Part shown: one piece after another, positions 62,345 to 64,000 of the stretch
How positions within the stretch are numbered: the stretch's first letter is position 1
How the letters are laid out: each line of letters begins with the position of its first letter
Assembly (NCBI GenBank): GCA_002633005.1
Contig: NMRA01000327.1
Location: 191,632 to 255,631 of the forward strand
Length of the DNA: 64,000 bases
Source: Phoronis australis
Taxonomy: Eukaryota; Phoronida; Phoronidae
Direction of reading: 5' to 3'
Translations under genes and position numbers: made by a program
The notes under the pieces: generated by a model
Told to the model about the DNA's origin: nothing
Databases searched by the model: none
The model's input: the letters and a program-made list of their open reading frames with translations, nothing else

Positions 62345-63177
62345 GTAACTTTTGTTCTTCATAAAATGCTTGCGGTCGTGTGATACCCACTTTTTGCATG
62401 GCCACATACATGGGTGTACCATTTGTCGTGTATGCATGTAAACGAGACGGAGTCACATGTTCGACTGCTATATTAAGATCAGAGCTAATGCATTACAGGA
62501 ACAGTAACCGAGGTCAGGGGTCAACACAGGGTTACGACCTCCACATATGACACCATTAGCATCTCCATCTGGACCCAATTGTATGAAATTATACACCTAT
62601 AGCAACAGTGCCATCACAATCAATTTGGCGACAATACGACCTCAAATTGTGTTTGGCTACCTGATAAAAACCACAAAGTCGCTAGATTTTTGCAAGTTGC
62701 AGCCTAATCCAAAGAAGTCGGACAAATAAGCATACTGTGTAATTCACTTTGAAGTTTGTTGTGACTTTAAATACATATTTCAAGAATTCAGTACATCTGC
62801 TACCCTCAGACTCATCTGAGTTGTTTTATTTGGTGACCTGATTAGATAAAGCTGAGGTAGAGTCTCTGATGTTGTCTCAGATTGAGATTGTTACTCCGTG
62901 TTTTCCATTGAGATTGTTACTCTGTGTTTTCCATTGAGATTGTTACTCTGTGTTTTCCATTGAGATTGTTACTCTGTGTTTTCCATTGAGATTGTTACTC
63001 TGTGTTTTCCATTGCCAGAACATGCATGAGGGAATTATGCGAGATCTTCGCAGACAAGCTCTGAAGAAACAGCTTGAGCAGCAGGTTGAACTGACCAAAG
63101 TGCTGAGAGCTGGCCAGGAAGAGATGGATAAAGAACGAGGGTATGTCTGTATGTATTTATGTATGTGGCAGTCATGA
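62249..63177 (+). CDS. PET117: PET117 cytochrome c oxidase assembly chaperone (2 exons)
   Basis: Exon 1, 62249-62344, encodes MSTGAWIAFGSAVLFTTAMV then GYVHLKQRKDQQ: an N-terminal hydrophobic segment acting as matrix-directing anchor, and the family signature YVHLKQ..DQQ. Exon 2 from 63019 encodes NMHEGIMRDLRRQALKKQLE then QQVELTKVLRAGQEEMDKERG, matching (L/M)xxGVxRDxxRQ...K..LEEQxxLTxxL. PET117 is an inner-membrane-associated mitochondrial protein that works with COX15 in complex IV biogenesis. If exon 2 reads to TGA at 63175-63177 the protein is 84 aa (human about 81). It could instead splice at GAACGAGG|gtatgt (63142) to a further short exon, since the last 11 codons look intron-like. Confidence 0.9.
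62881..63014 (+). repeat. 26-bp minisatellite at the PET117 acceptor, 5 copies
   Basis: The unit attgagattgttactctgtg+ttttcc, starting at 62881, 62907, 62933, 62959 and 62985. The last runs into ttttccattgccag, the acceptor of exon 2. Confidence 0.93.
63019..63177 (+). CDS. PET117: PET117 exon 2
   Basis: Acceptor ttttccattgccag|AACATG, phase 0. A charged helix of about 40 residues, then either the tail YVCMYLCMWQS and stop, or a donor at 63143. Five 26-bp repeats abut its acceptor. Confidence 0.85.
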   Translation, partial: NMHEGIMRDLRRQALKKQLEQQVELTKVLRAGQEEMDKERGYVCMYLCMWQS

Positions 63178-64000
63178 ACTCGCTCGGTTTGTCTGCATGT
63201 ATACTTTCTAGCAGGTGTTTTAAATTACTCTGTGCATATTGTGATTCACAAATACATAAGTTTGTAACACTTAAAGCTGCTGTAATTTCTGCCTCCCAAC
63301 AAGATTTCGAGGTATTTCAAATGGCGTTACGGCGAACCTTGTTCCTAAAGTTTGCTCACTTGTAACATTCCGTTCTGGAATCTCATTTTTCTGTCATGCA
63401 ATAATTCATTTCTACGCTTCATTATTTGTGTACATGGATACCACGGTCACACAATTATAACATAACAATAGGATGACTTCACACCAACTACAGCGAACCA
63501 GTGCATGCAAATCTAAAATTGATCACGCGTGGCCGCCTCGATTTCATATTTGTGCACAACACATGACATACAAGAACATGATTTGTTGCACACTACCGGG
63601 CACTCGGTTGGACAGCCTTACATACCAAAACAAAAACGAGTGAATGGTTCGACATTGTATATTTTCTCTAAAACCTTGATTCGGTTACAGCAAAGCTTAG
63701 TCTGTCTCAAGCCGCAACAAAATTCCAGTTCTTGCCCATAAATTCCTTCAAGTGAAAGTTTAGACCTGTTTTATTATGGCGCGTGTTCTAAATCCAAAGT
63801 GCAGAAGGCAGGTTTAACTTTATTTTTTAAAAAAGTTAATGGCCATAAGTCTAGATTTTATTTTTAATGCACCCTCATGTTTATATGTGGATGCCACTGT
63901 TTCGTTTTCGGACGAATTCAATGTATTCTACACCACCTTGTAGACATTTTTACTAGACAGGTTTAAAGTCTTAGCTATTTCTTGGTGTCTACCTTGCTAT
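63178..64000. other. downstream of PET117 exon 2
   Basis: AT-rich, no recognised exon or repeat. Confidence 0.5.

Overview
This window is eukaryotic, intron-rich, AT-rich genomic DNA from a metazoan. The three recognisable genes are animal genes: a RAB27 small GTPase, a MIPOL1-like coiled-coil protein and the complex IV assembly factor PET117. All have GT-AG introns in consistent phase. The style of the repeats (many short DNA transposons with terminal inverted repeats, decayed Gypsy and LINE copies) and the protein sequences fit a marine invertebrate, perhaps an invertebrate deuterostome such as a hemichordate, echinoderm or cephalochordate. I cannot fix the species. There are no bacterial features.

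Layout. Positions 1-19,009 (minus strand) hold the 5' part of a MIPOL1-like gene: seven coding exons from 11558 down to 1511, 442 codons, continuing off the left edge. A second possible first exon lies at 19009-18801 and ends in the same splice phase. Positions 19-22.8 kb are repeats. Positions 22.8-45.2 kb (minus) hold a complete RAB27 gene: five exons encoding 219 aa, plus an in-frame upstream exon at 45170-45137. Its last exon sits beside a 605-bp duplication across a single N, which looks like an assembly artefact. Positions 45.2-62.2 kb have no host gene that I recognise and are a transposon graveyard: LINE fragments, a decayed Ty3/Gypsy element split by a TIR element, Harbinger-like and other TIR elements, and long hairpins. 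Positions 62,249-63,177 (plus) hold PET117 in two exons.

The three genes act in unrelated processes (cilium/centrosome or unknown coiled-coil role, exocytosis, cytochrome c oxidase assembly); I see no functional cluster.

The most unusual features are: (i) an array of about eleven CCACTAGGGGGCAC-type (CTCF-like) motifs spaced about 146 bp inside a RAB27 intron; (ii) minisatellites that contain copies of real splice sites next to the RAB27 GTPase exon and PET117 exon 2; (iii) two first exons of matching phase for the MIPOL1-like gene; (iv) nested and internally deleted retroelements; (v) two false duplications at single-N joins.
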